DNA of 64,000 nt from Gordonia lacunae. GTDB taxonomy: Bacteria; Actinomycetota; Actinomycetes; Mycobacteriales; Mycobacteriaceae. This document shows, one piece after another, positions 42,167 to 51,098 of this stretch. The translations under genes were made by a program, and so were the position numbers. Location of the stretch: contig NZ_NGFO01000001.1 of the NCBI RefSeq assembly GCF_002149015.1, forward strand, positions 1 to 64,000, in the 5' to 3' direction. The first letter of the stretch is position 1; every line of letters begins with the position of its first letter. The notes under the pieces were generated by a model. The model was not told the DNA's origin and ran no database searches. It was given only the letters and a program-made list of their open reading frames with translations.

Positions 42167-43324
42167 TCAGCCCGCCGGGGCCGGGGCTTCGTCGGGGTTG
42201 GGCGCGATCCCCGGTGGCAGCGGCACCGGGGTGGGCAGGGCACGTCCCGGAGGGGCCTCCGGCGGCGCGACCGGCGCCCGCCCGTTGATCAGCAGCGCGC
42301 CGCCCTTGGCGTCACCGACCAGGGTGGCGAATCCGCCACGCTTGTCGGGGAGGCCCAGATAGCAGACCACCTTGCGGCTCCCGGCGAGCCAGCTCGGCTC
42401 GCTGAGCACCGACCACTGGACGTTGAGCGTGGTCGCGTCGAGCGGCTTGCGTCCGCCGACGAACCGTTCGGCCTGAACCGGACAGATCGACCCGAGGTAG
42501 CTGTTCTGCGCGCCGGTCGGCGGCCACGGCTTGTTCGACATCCGATCACCGAAACGGACCGACAGGTCGACGATCCCGGTCGTCTGGAAGGCGTGCGGCT
42601 CAGCGCAGTTCACCGCGAAGCCGGTCGGGGCGCGGGTTTCGGTGTCGATCCCGACGCACGTTCCCTCGGGCCAGACGTAGGACTGGTTCTGATCGGCCAC
42701 CCGGCCGGAGAACTGGACCGGCGCACCGTCGGCGCCGTTCTCCTGGACCCCGCAGCGCAACTGGCGCGCGCCCTTGTCCCACTGCGCCTGCGAGGGGTAC
42801 ATCATGCCGACCGCGAAGCGGCCCTGCGGGTCGAGGCGTCCGTCGAGATACTGGTCCACCATCACCGGGCACTGCTCGTCGCGGATCGTCGCGAAGCGCT
42901 CGGCACCGGGCCAGAGGGCGTCCTCGCCGAACTCGGCGCCCGGGATCAGGGCGGTGTCGATGGCGCCGGCGACCTCGAAGCGGTGCTTCTGCTCGCACGG
43001 CACGTCGACCGGTTGACCGGGGTTGCCGGCAGGCCAATCGAGGCAGTCGCCCGCGACCGACTTGGTGAAGGCGTTCTCGGTGAGGCGTTCGCCTTCGCCG
43101 ATGTTGCTGCCGCCGACGCTGCCGCTGTCGTCGAAGACCCCCATGGCGAAGGCGATCCCGCCCGCCACGAGCGCGCCGACGACGATCGCGCCGAGGATCA
43201 CGAATACCGGATTACGGGCGGACTTGCCTGGTCGGCGTGTTCCGCCGGCCGGTCGGCCGGATGCCGGCGCGGGCGGTGCGTCGGCATCGGCGGGGCGGCT
43301 GCGGTCGGGGTCGGGCGCGTTCAT
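42167..43324 (-). CDS. Septum formation family membrane protein (Rv3835 type)
   Basis: A 385-residue protein. A Pro/Ala-rich cytosolic start is followed by one TM helix (NPVFVILGAIVVGALVAGGI) and a large extracellular part with about eight cysteines (DCLDWPAG, DVPCEQKHRFEVAG, EQCPVMVD, QLRCGVQE, GTCVGID, VNCAEPHAFQ, SICPVQAERF, VVCYLGLPD). C-x-x-x-H-x-x-E pairs such as CEQKHRFEVAGAI and CAEPHAFQTTGIV repeat, marking two copies of the septum-formation domain (Pfam 13845). The C-terminus is Pro-rich. The homologue Rv3835 sits next to serS in M. tuberculosis; here about 5.5 kb of catabolic and transport genes separates them. Confidence 0.85.
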   Translation of the reverse strand: MNAPDPDRSRPADADAPPAPASGRPAGGTRRPGKSARNPVFVILGAIVVGALVAGGIAFAMGVFDDSGSVGGSNIGEGERLTENAFTKSVAGDCLDWPAGNPGQPVDVPCEQKHRFEVAGAIDTALIPGAEFGEDALWPGAERFATIRDEQCPVMVDQYLDGRLDPQGRFAVGMMYPSQAQWDKGARQLRCGVQENGADGAPVQFSGRVADQNQSYVWPEGTCVGIDTETRAPTGFAVNCAEPHAFQTTGIVDLSVRFGDRMSNKPWPPTGAQNSYLGSICPVQAERFVGGRKPLDATTLNVQWSVLSEPSWLAGSRKVVCYLGLPDKRGGFATLVGDAKGGALLINGRAPVAPPEAPPGRALPTPVPLPPGIAPNPDEAPAPAG

Positions 43325-43434
43325 CGGGATCCATCATGCCTAACGGACCCGACCGGGCACACCCTCGTGCGCGGATGCTCCGACCCGGCCGCTGCGCGGG
43401 AGCGATGTCGGTGCCGGTTCGGGCGACCGGTCGA

Positions 43435-44178
43435 TCACGCGCGGTGGGGCGTCAGGTGCTGTGCGGCGAGTCCGGTGAGCTCGTTGCGGAAGTCCTCGTA
43501 CCCGTCCCGGAGACGGTCGCCGGGCCACGGCTCCGGTAGCAGTTCGCCGGGCAAGAGCGGGTCGCGCAGGATGTGGCGCACGATGGCGGCGGCGACCTCG
43601 AAGCGGTCGGCGATGCCGGGCGCTGCCCCGAGCGCATCGAGCAAATCGACGGCCGATGCGGCCCAGGTCGCCGGTGCGAACAGGCGCGACGCCAGGTCCG
43701 TCGACGCCTCCTCGGGAGCGGCGCGGAACAGGTCCAGGCGTCGGCGCAGATCCGGGGGGAACTCGAGGTCGAGGTTGGCCGGACGGGCCCACACGCCTTC
43801 CCGGATCTCGCCGAGGCGCGCCTTCCGCAGGGTGTCGCGCAGGAGCGCACGTTCGGTCGAACTCTCGGAACCGACGGTCACGACGGCGAGATCCCACATC
43901 CCGTCCCAGTCGCGCCGCGCCGGATGCAGTGCGTGGTCCTGTCGTTGCTGTCGTTCGACGAGCCGCGGGGAGAGCCGGCATCGACCGTTCGTGCGTTCCA
44001 GGTCTCCCGCGGCGACCAGTCGCGTGAGGGCCACCCGGACGGTCGATTCGCGCAGTCCGAGATCGGTGGCCATCGCCAGGAGCCCGTTGATCGATGCGTC
44101 GGGCGAATCGAGTCCGAGCAGAGCGCTGAGGATGACCGAACGCGCCGTGAGCTTGGGGATCTCCACGCGTGCGGGCAC
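43435..44178 (-). CDS. PaaX family transcriptional regulator
   Basis: A 247-residue regulator. The N-terminal winged helix contains LTARSVILSALLGLDSPDAS and GLRESTVRVALTRLVAAGDL, followed by a middle domain with RRDWDGMWDLAVVTVG and a C-terminal region LASRLFAPATWAASAVDLLD. PaaX represses phenylacetate genes and responds to phenylacetyl-CoA; paralogues respond to other acyl-CoAs. The GTG at 44178 starts the gene. It is divergent from an acyl-CoA dehydrogenase gene, and their 123-base gap holds a perfect 9-bp inverted repeat, so this regulator most likely controls that operon in response to an acyl-CoA. Confidence 0.85.
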   Translation of the reverse strand: MPARVEIPKLTARSVILSALLGLDSPDASINGLLAMATDLGLRESTVRVALTRLVAAGDLERTNGRCRLSPRLVERQQRQDHALHPARRDWDGMWDLAVVTVGSESSTERALLRDTLRKARLGEIREGVWARPANLDLEFPPDLRRRLDLFRAAPEEASTDLASRLFAPATWAASAVDLLDALGAAPGIADRFEVAAAIVRHILRDPLLPGELLPEPWPGDRLRDGYEDFRNELTGLAAQHLTPHRA

Positions 44179-44222
44179 GTCGACGATGCTATCGGGCGTG
44201 AGGTGGGGGACCGCGGGGGCGA

Positions 44223-44264
44223 GCTATTACAAAAGTCTGGCGACGATCAGAAATGTGTAATAGC
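44223..44264. promoter_or_regulatory. Candidate PaaX-type operator
   Basis: GCTATTACA (44223-44231) and TGTAATAGC (44256-44264) are a perfect 9-bp inverted repeat, 33 bp centre to centre, about three helical turns. It lies 38 bases upstream of the acyl-CoA dehydrogenase start and 45 upstream of the PaaX gene start, a position suited to autoregulation and repression of both promoters. Confidence 0.7.
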
Positions 44265-44301
44265 GTGGCCGACGACCCCGATCAGGAAGGCGGGTCCCGC
44301 C

Positions 44302-45951
44302 ATGTCCACCCATGTCGTCACCAATCAGGTCCCCGAGCTCGTCGACTTCGACGCCGCGAACAATCCGGCCATCTCCGAGGCGGTCCACCGCGCGGGCGCC
44401 GACCACATGCTCGAGGAGCTGCATCAGATCGGCCGTCTGGCCGGTGGCGCCGAGGCGCTCGGCTGGGGCGATCTCGCCGAGTCCCGTCCGCCGGAGCTGC
44501 GGACCCATGACCGGTACGGCAACCGGGTGGACGAGGTGGTCTACGACCCCGCCTACCACCACCTCATGCGGACGGGCGTCGGCCTGGGCCTCGCCGGAGC
44601 CGCGTGGTCGGACCCGAGCCCGACGGCGCATTTCGAGCGCGCCGTGAAGTCGAGCGTGTGGGGGCAGGTGGACGCCGGGCACGGATGTCCGATGTCGATG
44701 ACCTACGGGGTGGTCCCGGCACTGCGGGCCGACCCCGAACTCGCCACTCTGTACGAGCCGCTGCTCGTCTCCACGACCTACGACCCAGGATTGCGCGCCC
44801 CGCTGTCGAAAGCGGGACTGACAGCGGGGATGTCGATGACCGAGAAGCAGGGTGGCTCCGATGTCCGCGCGAACACGACGACCGCCGTGGCGCAATCGGA
44901 CGGGACGTACCGGATCACCGGCCACAAATGGTTCACCTCGGCGCCCATGTGCGATGTGTTCCTGGTGCTGGCGCACGCCCCGGGCGGCCTGTCGTGCTTC
45001 TTCGTCCCCCGCGTTCTGCCCGACGGGACGCGCAACACCTTTCTGCTCCAGCGATTGAAAGCCAAGCTGGGCAACCACTCCAACGCGAGTAGCGAAGTGG
45101 AGTACGACGACACGGTCGGGTGGCTCGTCGGTGACGAGGGCCGCGGGGTGGCGACGATCATCGAGATGGTGAACATGACCCGCCTGGACTGCACCCTCGG
45201 CTCGGCGACCGGTATGCGGGTCGGCGTCGCCCAGGCCGCCCATCACGCCACCCACCGCCGGGCCTTCGGCGCCGCGCTCGTCGACCAGCCGCTGATGCGC
45301 AACGTTCTCGCCGACCTGGCGATCGAGTCGGAGGGTGCGACGATGACGGCGCTCTGGCTCGCCGAGCTGACCGACCGGGCCGGCGCCGGCGACGAGCGGG
45401 CCGATGCCCTGCGTCGGATCTCCCTCGCGGTGAGCAAGTACTACGTCTGCAAGCGTGCCCCGACCCACGCCGCCGAGTCGCTGGAATGCCTCGGCGGCAA
45501 CGGATATGTCGAGGAGTCGCGGATGCCGCGCCTCTACCGGGAGGCGCCGCTCATGTCCATCTGGGAGGGCTCGGGCAACGTCGCCGCCCTGGATGTCCTG
45601 CGAGCGATGGCCAGGCAACCCGGCACGGTGACCGCCTTCCTCGACGAGATCGACTGCGCGGCCGGGGCAGATCGTCGTCTCGACGCTGCCGCGGCCGACC
45701 TGCGGCGCGAGTTCGGTGACCTCGACGCGATACAGTACCGGGCCCGCCGGGTGGTCGGCCGCATGGCGCAGCTGCTGCAGGCCTCCCTGCTTCTGCGGTA
45801 CGGGCATCCCGCCGTCGCCGATGCCTTCGTCGCGAGTCGCCTCGGCAACGACCGGGGTGACGTGTTCGGCACGTTGCCGTCCGGGGTCGACACGGCGTCG
45901 ATCATCGAACGAGTGGTCCCGAAAATGGTGCAGGAGAACACACATGGATGA
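44302..45951 (+). CDS. Acyl-CoA dehydrogenase, AidB type
   Basis: A 549-residue acyl-CoA dehydrogenase with the long N-terminus of AidB-like proteins. FAD-binding and core motifs are CPMSMTYGVVPALR, GMSMTEKQGGSDVRANTTTA, YRITGHKWFTSAPMCDVFLV and the C-terminal LECLGGNGYVEESRMPRLYR with EAPLMSIWEGSGNVAALDVL, which hold flavin and the usual substrate Arg. E. coli AidB binds DNA and isovaleryl-CoA; actinobacterial members are often catabolic. AGGAAGG precedes the ATG at 44302. The gene is followed by an overlapping enoyl-CoA hydratase gene and is controlled, by inference, by the divergent PaaX-like regulator. Confidence 0.88.
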   Translation: MSTHVVTNQVPELVDFDAANNPAISEAVHRAGADHMLEELHQIGRLAGGAEALGWGDLAESRPPELRTHDRYGNRVDEVVYDPAYHHLMRTGVGLGLAGAAWSDPSPTAHFERAVKSSVWGQVDAGHGCPMSMTYGVVPALRADPELATLYEPLLVSTTYDPGLRAPLSKAGLTAGMSMTEKQGGSDVRANTTTAVAQSDGTYRITGHKWFTSAPMCDVFLVLAHAPGGLSCFFVPRVLPDGTRNTFLLQRLKAKLGNHSNASSEVEYDDTVGWLVGDEGRGVATIIEMVNMTRLDCTLGSATGMRVGVAQAAHHATHRRAFGAALVDQPLMRNVLADLAIESEGATMTALWLAELTDRAGAGDERADALRRISLAVSKYYVCKRAPTHAAESLECLGGNGYVEESRMPRLYREAPLMSIWEGSGNVAALDVLRAMARQPGTVTAFLDEIDCAAGADRRLDAAAADLRREFGDLDAIQYRARRVVGRMAQLLQASLLLRYGHPAVADAFVASRLGNDRGDVFGTLPSGVDTASIIERVVPKMVQENTHG

Positions 45952-46963
45952 GTCGAGCGGGTCGCGCCCGGCCGAGTGGCGCGACGACCTGCGCCATGGT
46001 GAGGACTCGTTGTTCGCCGGACGCGCGGAAGGTGGACCGGACGTCGACTACCGCACGCTGACCTACGAGGTCACCGGCCGGGTCGCCCGTATCACCTTCA
46101 CTCGGCCCGACCAGGGCAACGCGATCACCGTCGACACCCCCGTCGAGCTGTCGCACGCGGTGGAACGCGCCGACCTCGACCCCGGTGTCCACGTGATCGT
46201 CGTGTCCGGGCGGGGCAAGGGTTTCTGCGGCGGATACGACCTGTCGATCTTCGCCGAGAACGGTGGCGACCCGTCGCAAGCCGTCGATCCCCGGACCGGC
46301 ACCGTCCTCGATCCCGTTGTGCAGGCGCGCAATCACGACCCGAACCGCACCTGGGATCCGATGATCGACTACGCGATGATGAGCAGGTTCAACCGCGGTT
46401 TCGCCAGCCTGCTCCATGCGAACAAGCCGACGGTCGCCAAGCTGCACGGATTCGCGGTCGCCGGCGGCACCGACATCGCGCTCTACGCCGACCAGATCAT
46501 CTGCGCCGACGACACCAAGATCGGGTACCCGCCGACCAGGGTGTGGGGGATTCCCGCCGCCGGGATGTGGGCGCATCGGCTCGGCGATCAGCGCGCCAAA
46601 CGGCTGCTGTTCACCGGCGACTGCCTGTCCGGCCGACAGGCGCACGAGTGGGGGCTGGCCGTCGACGCGCCTCCCGCAGCGGAACTCGACGACCGCACCG
46701 AGGAACTCCTCGAACGGATCGCGCGGATGCCGGTCAATCAGCTCGTGATGGCCAAGCTGGCGCTCAACAGCGCGCTCTTGGCCCAGGGGGTCGCGAACTC
46801 GGGAATGATCAGCACGGTCTTCGACGGGATCTCACGGCACACCCGCGAGGGGTACGCCTTCCAACAGCGCGCGGCGACCGCGGGTTTCCGAGAGGCCGTC
46901 CGCGAGCGCGACGAGATCAACGGCGACTGGAAGCGCGCCCAATTCCGCTCGCCGCCAGAGTGA
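45944..46963 (+). CDS. Enoyl-CoA hydratase/isomerase (crotonase) family protein
   Basis: A 339-residue crotonase. TYEVTGRVARITFTRPDQGN starts the fold, VVSGRGKGFCGGYDLS gives the first oxyanion loop, and KLHGFAVAGGTDIALYADQI the second. The usual hydratase Glu in the second half is not obvious: the segment reads YPPTRVWGIPAAGMW, so isomerase, hydrolase or other crotonase chemistry is possible. An extra segment around GGDPSQAVDPRTGTV is longer than in the short enzymes. The ATG at 45944 overlaps the upstream stop by eight bases, so the dehydrogenase and this enzyme act in one acyl-CoA pathway. Confidence 0.85.
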   Translation: MDESSGSRPAEWRDDLRHGEDSLFAGRAEGGPDVDYRTLTYEVTGRVARITFTRPDQGNAITVDTPVELSHAVERADLDPGVHVIVVSGRGKGFCGGYDLSIFAENGGDPSQAVDPRTGTVLDPVVQARNHDPNRTWDPMIDYAMMSRFNRGFASLLHANKPTVAKLHGFAVAGGTDIALYADQIICADDTKIGYPPTRVWGIPAAGMWAHRLGDQRAKRLLFTGDCLSGRQAHEWGLAVDAPPAAELDDRTEELLERIARMPVNQLVMAKLALNSALLAQGVANSGMISTVFDGISRHTREGYAFQQRAATAGFREAVRERDEINGDWKRAQFRSPPE

Positions 46964-47052
46964 TTCCACGCCAGGGCGGCGAGGAGGCGGCCCCTGCTCC
47001 CTGATCCGAAAGAACTGGCCGGCAGGGGTTGGTTCGCGAGCCCACCCCTGCT

Positions 47053-47262
47053 CCCTGAGGTGCGAGGAGCGAAAGCGACGGCCCCACCCCTGCTCCCTGA
47101 GGTGCGAGGAGCGAAAGCGACGGGCCCACCCCTGCTCCCTGAGGTGCGAGGAGCGAAAGCGACGGGCCCACCGCTGCTCCCTGAGGTGCGAGGAGCGAAA
47201 GCGACGGGCCCACCCCTGCTCCCTGAGGTGCGAGGAGCGAAAGCGACGAGCCTCGAAGGGTC
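47053..47262 (+). repeat. Five tandem 42-bp repeats of the CCCTGAGG family
   Basis: CCCTGAGG occurs at 47053, 47095, 47137, 47179 and 47221, an exact 42-bp period. The unit is CCCTGAGGTGCGAGGAGCGA, AAGCGACGGGCCCACCCCTG and CT. The last unit continues into GAGCCTCGAAGGGTCCGGCG, like the left arm of the full element. It fills the gap between the convergent hydratase and CDF genes. The head CCCTGATCCGAAAGAAC lies upstream at about 46999. Units are contiguous with no variable spacers. Confidence 0.92.
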
Positions 47263-47270
47263 CGGCGAGA

Positions 47271-48242
47271 TCAGGGCGCGTCGGGCACGAGGTCGGCGTC
47301 CCCCGGTGCGGACAGGGTCAGCACCGCTTCGGCGATCCGAGGGTCGCGCTCCAGCTCGTTCTCCAGTTGCCGTAGGGCCACGGCGACCGAGGACTCGACG
47401 TCGTCGCCCGCGAAATCGACTGCGGCGACAAGGAACAGCTGAACGGGGCCGGTGTACTCGACATGAAGGTAGGTGACGCGATCGATGTTGCCGTGCGCGA
47501 GCAGGTCCCGGAGGACGCGCTGCTGGACCGCGTCGTCGACCGCCTGCCCGAGCAGGAATCGTCGGTTCTGGTTGATCAGGACGATCGCGACGACCCCGAG
47601 GAGTACGCCCACCAGGATGGACCCGATCGCGTCGTAGGTGGCCGACCCGGTGACCTGGTGCAAGAGCACGCCGACGAAGGCGATCGCCAGACCGACGAGC
47701 GCGGCCGCGTCTTCGGCGAAGACGGCACGCAGGGTCGGGTCGGAGGTGCGGAACACCTGCCGGAGCAGGCTGATCCGTCGCTTGACGGCGCCGCGCTTGG
47801 CCTGCTGGTAGGACCGCAGGAACGAGATCCCCTCCAGCACCGCCGCGATCGCGAGAACCGCGTAGGCGATGCCGTAATCCGTGGCCGGTTCCGGCGACAG
47901 GAGTTCGGAGATGCCGTGCTGCACCGACACTGCCGCGCCGACGGCGAACAGTCCGAAGGCGGCGAACATCGACCAGATGTAGGCCTCGCGTCCGTATCCC
48001 TGCGGATGACGGGAGTCCCGCGGCCGATGTGCACGACGCTCCGCGATGAGCAGCAGGATCTCGTTTCCGGTGTCGGCCCACGAATGCGCCGCCTCGGCCA
48101 CGAGCGACGCGGATCCGGTGACCGTCGCCGCTCCGGTCTTGGCGACGGCGATCAGCAGGTTCGAGACGAACGCGATGACGACCGTCAGGAAACTCTCGCC
48201 GGCACCGACGGATTCGCTCTGCGTTTCGGGAGGAGGAGACAC
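47271..48242 (-). CDS. Cation diffusion facilitator (CDF) family transporter
   Basis: A 323-residue CDF protein with six TM helices and a cytosolic C-terminal domain. The metal site is in SLVAEAAHSWADTGNEILLL (H-x3-D type) and the later FAEDAAALVGLAIAFVGVLL (D-x3-D-type in TM5). A His-rich cytosolic loop typical of zinc exporters is missing; the loop is RAHRPRDSRHPQGYGREAYI. The C-terminal domain has HVEYTGPVQLFLVAAVDFAG. The metal (Zn, Mn, Co, Fe) cannot be fixed. The GTG at 48242 is preceded by GAAACGC rather than a good site, so the start is moderately secure. It is divergent from the ankyrin gene. Confidence 0.88.
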   Translation of the reverse strand: MSPPPETQSESVGAGESFLTVVIAFVSNLLIAVAKTGAATVTGSASLVAEAAHSWADTGNEILLLIAERRAHRPRDSRHPQGYGREAYIWSMFAAFGLFAVGAAVSVQHGISELLSPEPATDYGIAYAVLAIAAVLEGISFLRSYQQAKRGAVKRRISLLRQVFRTSDPTLRAVFAEDAAALVGLAIAFVGVLLHQVTGSATYDAIGSILVGVLLGVVAIVLINQNRRFLLGQAVDDAVQQRVLRDLLAHGNIDRVTYLHVEYTGPVQLFLVAAVDFAGDDVESSVAVALRQLENELERDPRIAEAVLTLSAPGDADLVPDAP

Positions 48243-48323
48243 TGCGCTCAGTCTCCCACACGACGCGGCCCCGCCGGTTTCATCCGGGCGGGAATGCCCC
48301 GGGGCGCGCCTACACTCGCTGAG

Positions 48324-48737
48324 GTGGCAGCCCATCCCGACGATCGTCCCGCCGACGGCGCCCCGAGCCCCGCGGTCGTGGAGCTGGCGACCAGGCTCTT
48401 CGACATGGCCCGAGCCGGTGACGCCGAGACCCTGAGGGGTTACCTCGTCTCCGGTGTACCGGCCGATCTGCGCAATCAGTCGGGTGACTCGTTGCTCATG
48501 CTCGCGGCCTACCACGGGCACGCTTCGACGGTGTCGGTCCTCCTCGACCACGGCGCCGACGCCGGCCTCGCGAACGACAAGGGACAGACACCGCTGGCGG
48601 GTGCGGTGTTCAAGGGTTTCGACGACGTGGTGCGCGCCCTCGTCGACGCCGGTGCCGACCCGCACGGCGGAACCCCCTCCGCGGATGCGGCCGCGAGCAT
48701 GTTCGGCCGCGAGGACCTGCGCCGCCTGTGGACCTGA
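48324..48737 (+). CDS. Ankyrin-repeat protein
   Basis: A 137-residue soluble protein with about three ankyrin repeats: DAETLRGYLVSGVPADLRNQ, SGDSLLMLAAYHGHASTVSV with LLDHGADAGLAND, and GQTPLAGAVFKGFDDVVRAL with VDAGADPHGGTPS. Repeats of this kind mediate protein-protein contact; the partner is unknown. A similar small ankyrin protein accompanies catalase in some bacteria, but no catalase is present here. The GTG at 48324 gives a start near the first helix. It lies 66 bases upstream of serS on the same strand. Confidence 0.85.
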   Translation: MAAHPDDRPADGAPSPAVVELATRLFDMARAGDAETLRGYLVSGVPADLRNQSGDSLLMLAAYHGHASTVSVLLDHGADAGLANDKGQTPLAGAVFKGFDDVVRALVDAGADPHGGTPSADAAASMFGREDLRRLWT

Positions 48738-48803
48738 GTCGCCCCCGGGGACCGAGGCGGCGTGCTCGGGTTCGCATCGCGCTCTCAAGTAGGGTTTGAA
48801 GTC

Positions 48804-50063
48804 GTGATCGACCTCAAGACTGTTCGCGACAACCCCGACCTCGTCCGCACCTCACAGCGTTCCCGCGGTGAGGACCCGGGTCTGGTGGACGCGCTGCTCG
48901 CCGCCGACGCGGAGCGGCGGGCGGCCATCGTCGAAGCGGACGCGTTGCGGTCCGAGCAGAAATCCCTCGGCAAACAGGTCGGCAAGGCGCAGGGCGAGGA
49001 GAAGCAGGCGCTGCTGGCCAAGGGCAAGGAACTCGCCGAGCAGGTCAAGGCGGCGGTGGCGCGTCAGTCCGAAGCCGATGCGGCCGCCGCGAAGGCGCAC
49101 CGTGCCATCTCCAACATCGTGGCCGAGGGCGCACCGGCGGGCGGTGAGGACGACTACGTGGTCCTCGAGCACGTCGGCGAGCCTCGCGACATCGAGAATC
49201 CGAAGGACCACCTGGAAATCGGTGAGTCGCTCGGACTCCTCGACATGGAGCGCGGCGCCAAGGTCTCGGGGTCGCGGTTCTATTTCCTCACCGGTCAGGG
49301 CGCGCACCTGCAGCTCGCACTGCTGAACATGGCCGCGCAGAAGGCGACCGCGAACGGGTTCACCCTCATGATCCCGCCGGTGCTGGTGCGCCCCGAGGTC
49401 ATGGAGGGGACGGGGTTCCTCGGCGCCCACGCCGACGAGGTCTATCACCTCGACAAAGACGACGACCTCTACCTGGTGGGCACGTCGGAGGTGCCGCTCG
49501 CGGGTTACCACATGGACGAGATCCTCGACCTGTCCGACGGTCCCAAGCGCTACGCCGGATGGTCGACCTGCTTCCGGCGGGAGGCCGGCAGCTACGGCAA
49601 GGACACCCGCGGCATCATCCGTGTCCACCAGTTCGACAAGGTCGAGGGCTTCGTCTACTGCCGTCCCGAGGACGCGGAGGCCGAGCATCAGCGCCTGTTG
49701 GGCTGGGAGAAGGACATGCTCGCCGCGATCGATGTGCCCTACCGGGTGATCGACGTCGCCGGCGGTGACCTCGGCTCGTCGGCCTCGCGCAAGTACGACT
49801 GCGAGGCCTGGGTGCCGACGCAGGGCACCTACCGTGAGCTGACCTCGACCTCGAACTGCACGACGTTCCAGGCGCGCCGCCTCTCGATCCGGTACCGCGA
49901 CGAGAACGGCAAGCCGCAGACCGCCGCAACGCTCAACGGAACGCTGGCGACGACCCGCTGGCTGGTCGCGATCCTCGAGAACCACCAGCAGCCCGACGGT
50001 TCGGTCCGACTGCCCGCCGAACTCGCGAAGTTCGTCGGTACCGACGTGCTCGCACCGCGCTGA
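48804..50063 (+). CDS. serS: Seryl-tRNA synthetase
   Basis: A 419-residue class II synthetase charging tRNA-Ser. The N-terminal coiled-coil arm is about residues 28-105 ([20 protein letters not shown] and the following heptads). Motif 1 is near [20 protein letters not shown], motif 2 is [20 protein letters not shown] with [12 protein letters not shown], and motif 3 is [20 protein letters not shown]. Length equals the M. tuberculosis enzyme (419). The GTG at 48804 ([12 protein letters not shown]) matches the conserved N-terminus, so the longer 48762 start is rejected. It marks the serS end of the conserved Rv3834c-Rv3843c-like block. Confidence 0.96.
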   Translation: MIDLKTVRDNPDLVRTSQRSRGEDPGLVDALLAADAERRAAIVEADALRSEQKSLGKQVGKAQGEEKQALLAKGKELAEQVKAAVARQSEADAAAAKAHRAISNIVAEGAPAGGEDDYVVLEHVGEPRDIENPKDHLEIGESLGLLDMERGAKVSGSRFYFLTGQGAHLQLALLNMAAQKATANGFTLMIPPVLVRPEVMEGTGFLGAHADEVYHLDKDDDLYLVGTSEVPLAGYHMDEILDLSDGPKRYAGWSTCFRREAGSYGKDTRGIIRVHQFDKVEGFVYCRPEDAEAEHQRLLGWEKDMLAAIDVPYRVIDVAGGDLGSSASRKYDCEAWVPTQGTYRELTSTSNCTTFQARRLSIRYRDENGKPQTAATLNGTLATTRWLVAILENHQQPDGSVRLPAELAKFVGTDVLAPR

Positions 50064-50077
50064 GCTGAGCTCGTCCC

Positions 50078-51013
50078 GTGACCGCCGGCATCGTCATCGC
50101 GGTGATCGGATCGCTGGCGTTCGCCGCCGCGGCCGTTCTGCAGGCGCTCGGCGCCGAGCAGGTCGCGCAGCGAGCGGCGATCCGCGAGGAGCGGCGGCGA
50201 TCCGCGGCCGCGCATCCGTCGTTGCGCTCGACGGCGGCCACGATGCTCACGGTGCCGTTCCTGATCGGCTTCGTCTTCGACATCATCGGTTTCGTCGCGA
50301 CGATCGCCTCGGCACGGCTGATCCCGCTGTTCCTGTCGCAGACGATCATCTCCGCCCGGCTCGTGGCCACCGCCCTGCTCGCCATGGTCTTCCTGAAAGT
50401 CGGGCTGACGCTGCGGGATTGGATCTCCGGCGCGGTGATCGTGCTGTCGCTGGTACTGCTCGCGGTCTCCGCGGGTCGCGAAGGCGTGGAGCACACCTCG
50501 TGGATGCACTGGGCGGTGCTCGTCGCCGGGCCGGCACTGATCGCGCTGGGGGTGATCATGATGCGCCGGCTGCGCACGCACATCGCGGCGGTCACCGGTC
50601 TCATCGCCGGGGCCGTCTTCGGCGTCATGGCGGTCGCGTCGCGCATCCTCGACGGACTCGACCCCCTCGACCTGTCGGTGCTCTTCACCGACCCGGCGCT
50701 GTACGCCCTGCTGCTCAGCGGGATCGGTGGTTTCTACCTGTTCACCGTGGCGCTGCAGACCGGCTCGGTCAACGCGGCGGCGGCCGCGCTGGTCGTCGGC
50801 CAGACGGTCTTGCCCGGTGCGGTGGGCATCGCGTTCCTCGGCGACGTCACGCGGGCCGGATGGGGGCCGGTCGCGATCGTGGCCTTCGTCGCGGCCGTTC
50901 TCGGCGGGGTGGTCCTGTCCTCCTCGGGCGCGGTCACCGCGGTCGAGACGGCCGACGCCGCGAACGCCCCACGCGGATACGGGCATCCGCCACGCGAGGC
51001 CGGCCACCGATGA
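50078..51013 (+). CDS. DMT-superfamily-type membrane protein (paralogue 1)
   Basis: A 311-residue integral membrane protein with about nine or ten TM helices. It begins with TM1 (VIAVIGSLAFAAAAVLQALG) and has two inverted halves, with ARLIPLFLSQTIISARLVAT in the first and TDPALYALLLSGIGGFYLFT and ALVVGQTVLPGAVGIAFLGD in the second, a pattern of the drug/metabolite transporter superfamily, NIPA-like branch. The substrate is unknown. A clear paralogue is encoded at 52268-53155; the two share ILDGLDP and TDPALYA plus the final half. The GTG at 50078 follows serS by 14 bases, so it may be cotranscribed with serS. Confidence 0.8.
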   Translation: MTAGIVIAVIGSLAFAAAAVLQALGAEQVAQRAAIREERRRSAAAHPSLRSTAATMLTVPFLIGFVFDIIGFVATIASARLIPLFLSQTIISARLVATALLAMVFLKVGLTLRDWISGAVIVLSLVLLAVSAGREGVEHTSWMHWAVLVAGPALIALGVIMMRRLRTHIAAVTGLIAGAVFGVMAVASRILDGLDPLDLSVLFTDPALYALLLSGIGGFYLFTVALQTGSVNAAAAALVVGQTVLPGAVGIAFLGDVTRAGWGPVAIVAFVAAVLGGVVLSSSGAVTAVETADAANAPRGYGHPPREAGHR

Positions 51014-51049
51014 GGCGGCGGTAGCGTCCTTGCGATCCGGTTGCGTCTC

Positions 51050-51070
51050 TTGTCCCGGAAACCGGGACAA
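51050..51070. terminator. Bidirectional hairpin between the transporter gene and tetR
   Basis: TTGTCCCGG (51050-51058) and CCGGGACAA (51062-51070) form a perfect 9-bp stem with an AAA loop. It lies 36 bases after the transporter stop and 28 after the convergent tetR stop, a good candidate for termination in both directions. Confidence 0.7.
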
Positions 51071-51098
51071 AGTGCATTGCGATCTCGCCGGCGATCCC

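Noticed and set aside
43573..44301. Longer N-terminus for the acyl-CoA dehydrogenase
   Set aside because: It would run antisense through the PaaX gene and its operator; AGGAAGG precedes the ATG at 44302.
47053..47262. CRISPR-like periodic repeats (also at 32218, 23589 and 37525)
   Set aside because: Units are contiguous with no unique spacers and no cas genes are near; they are simple tandem arrays.
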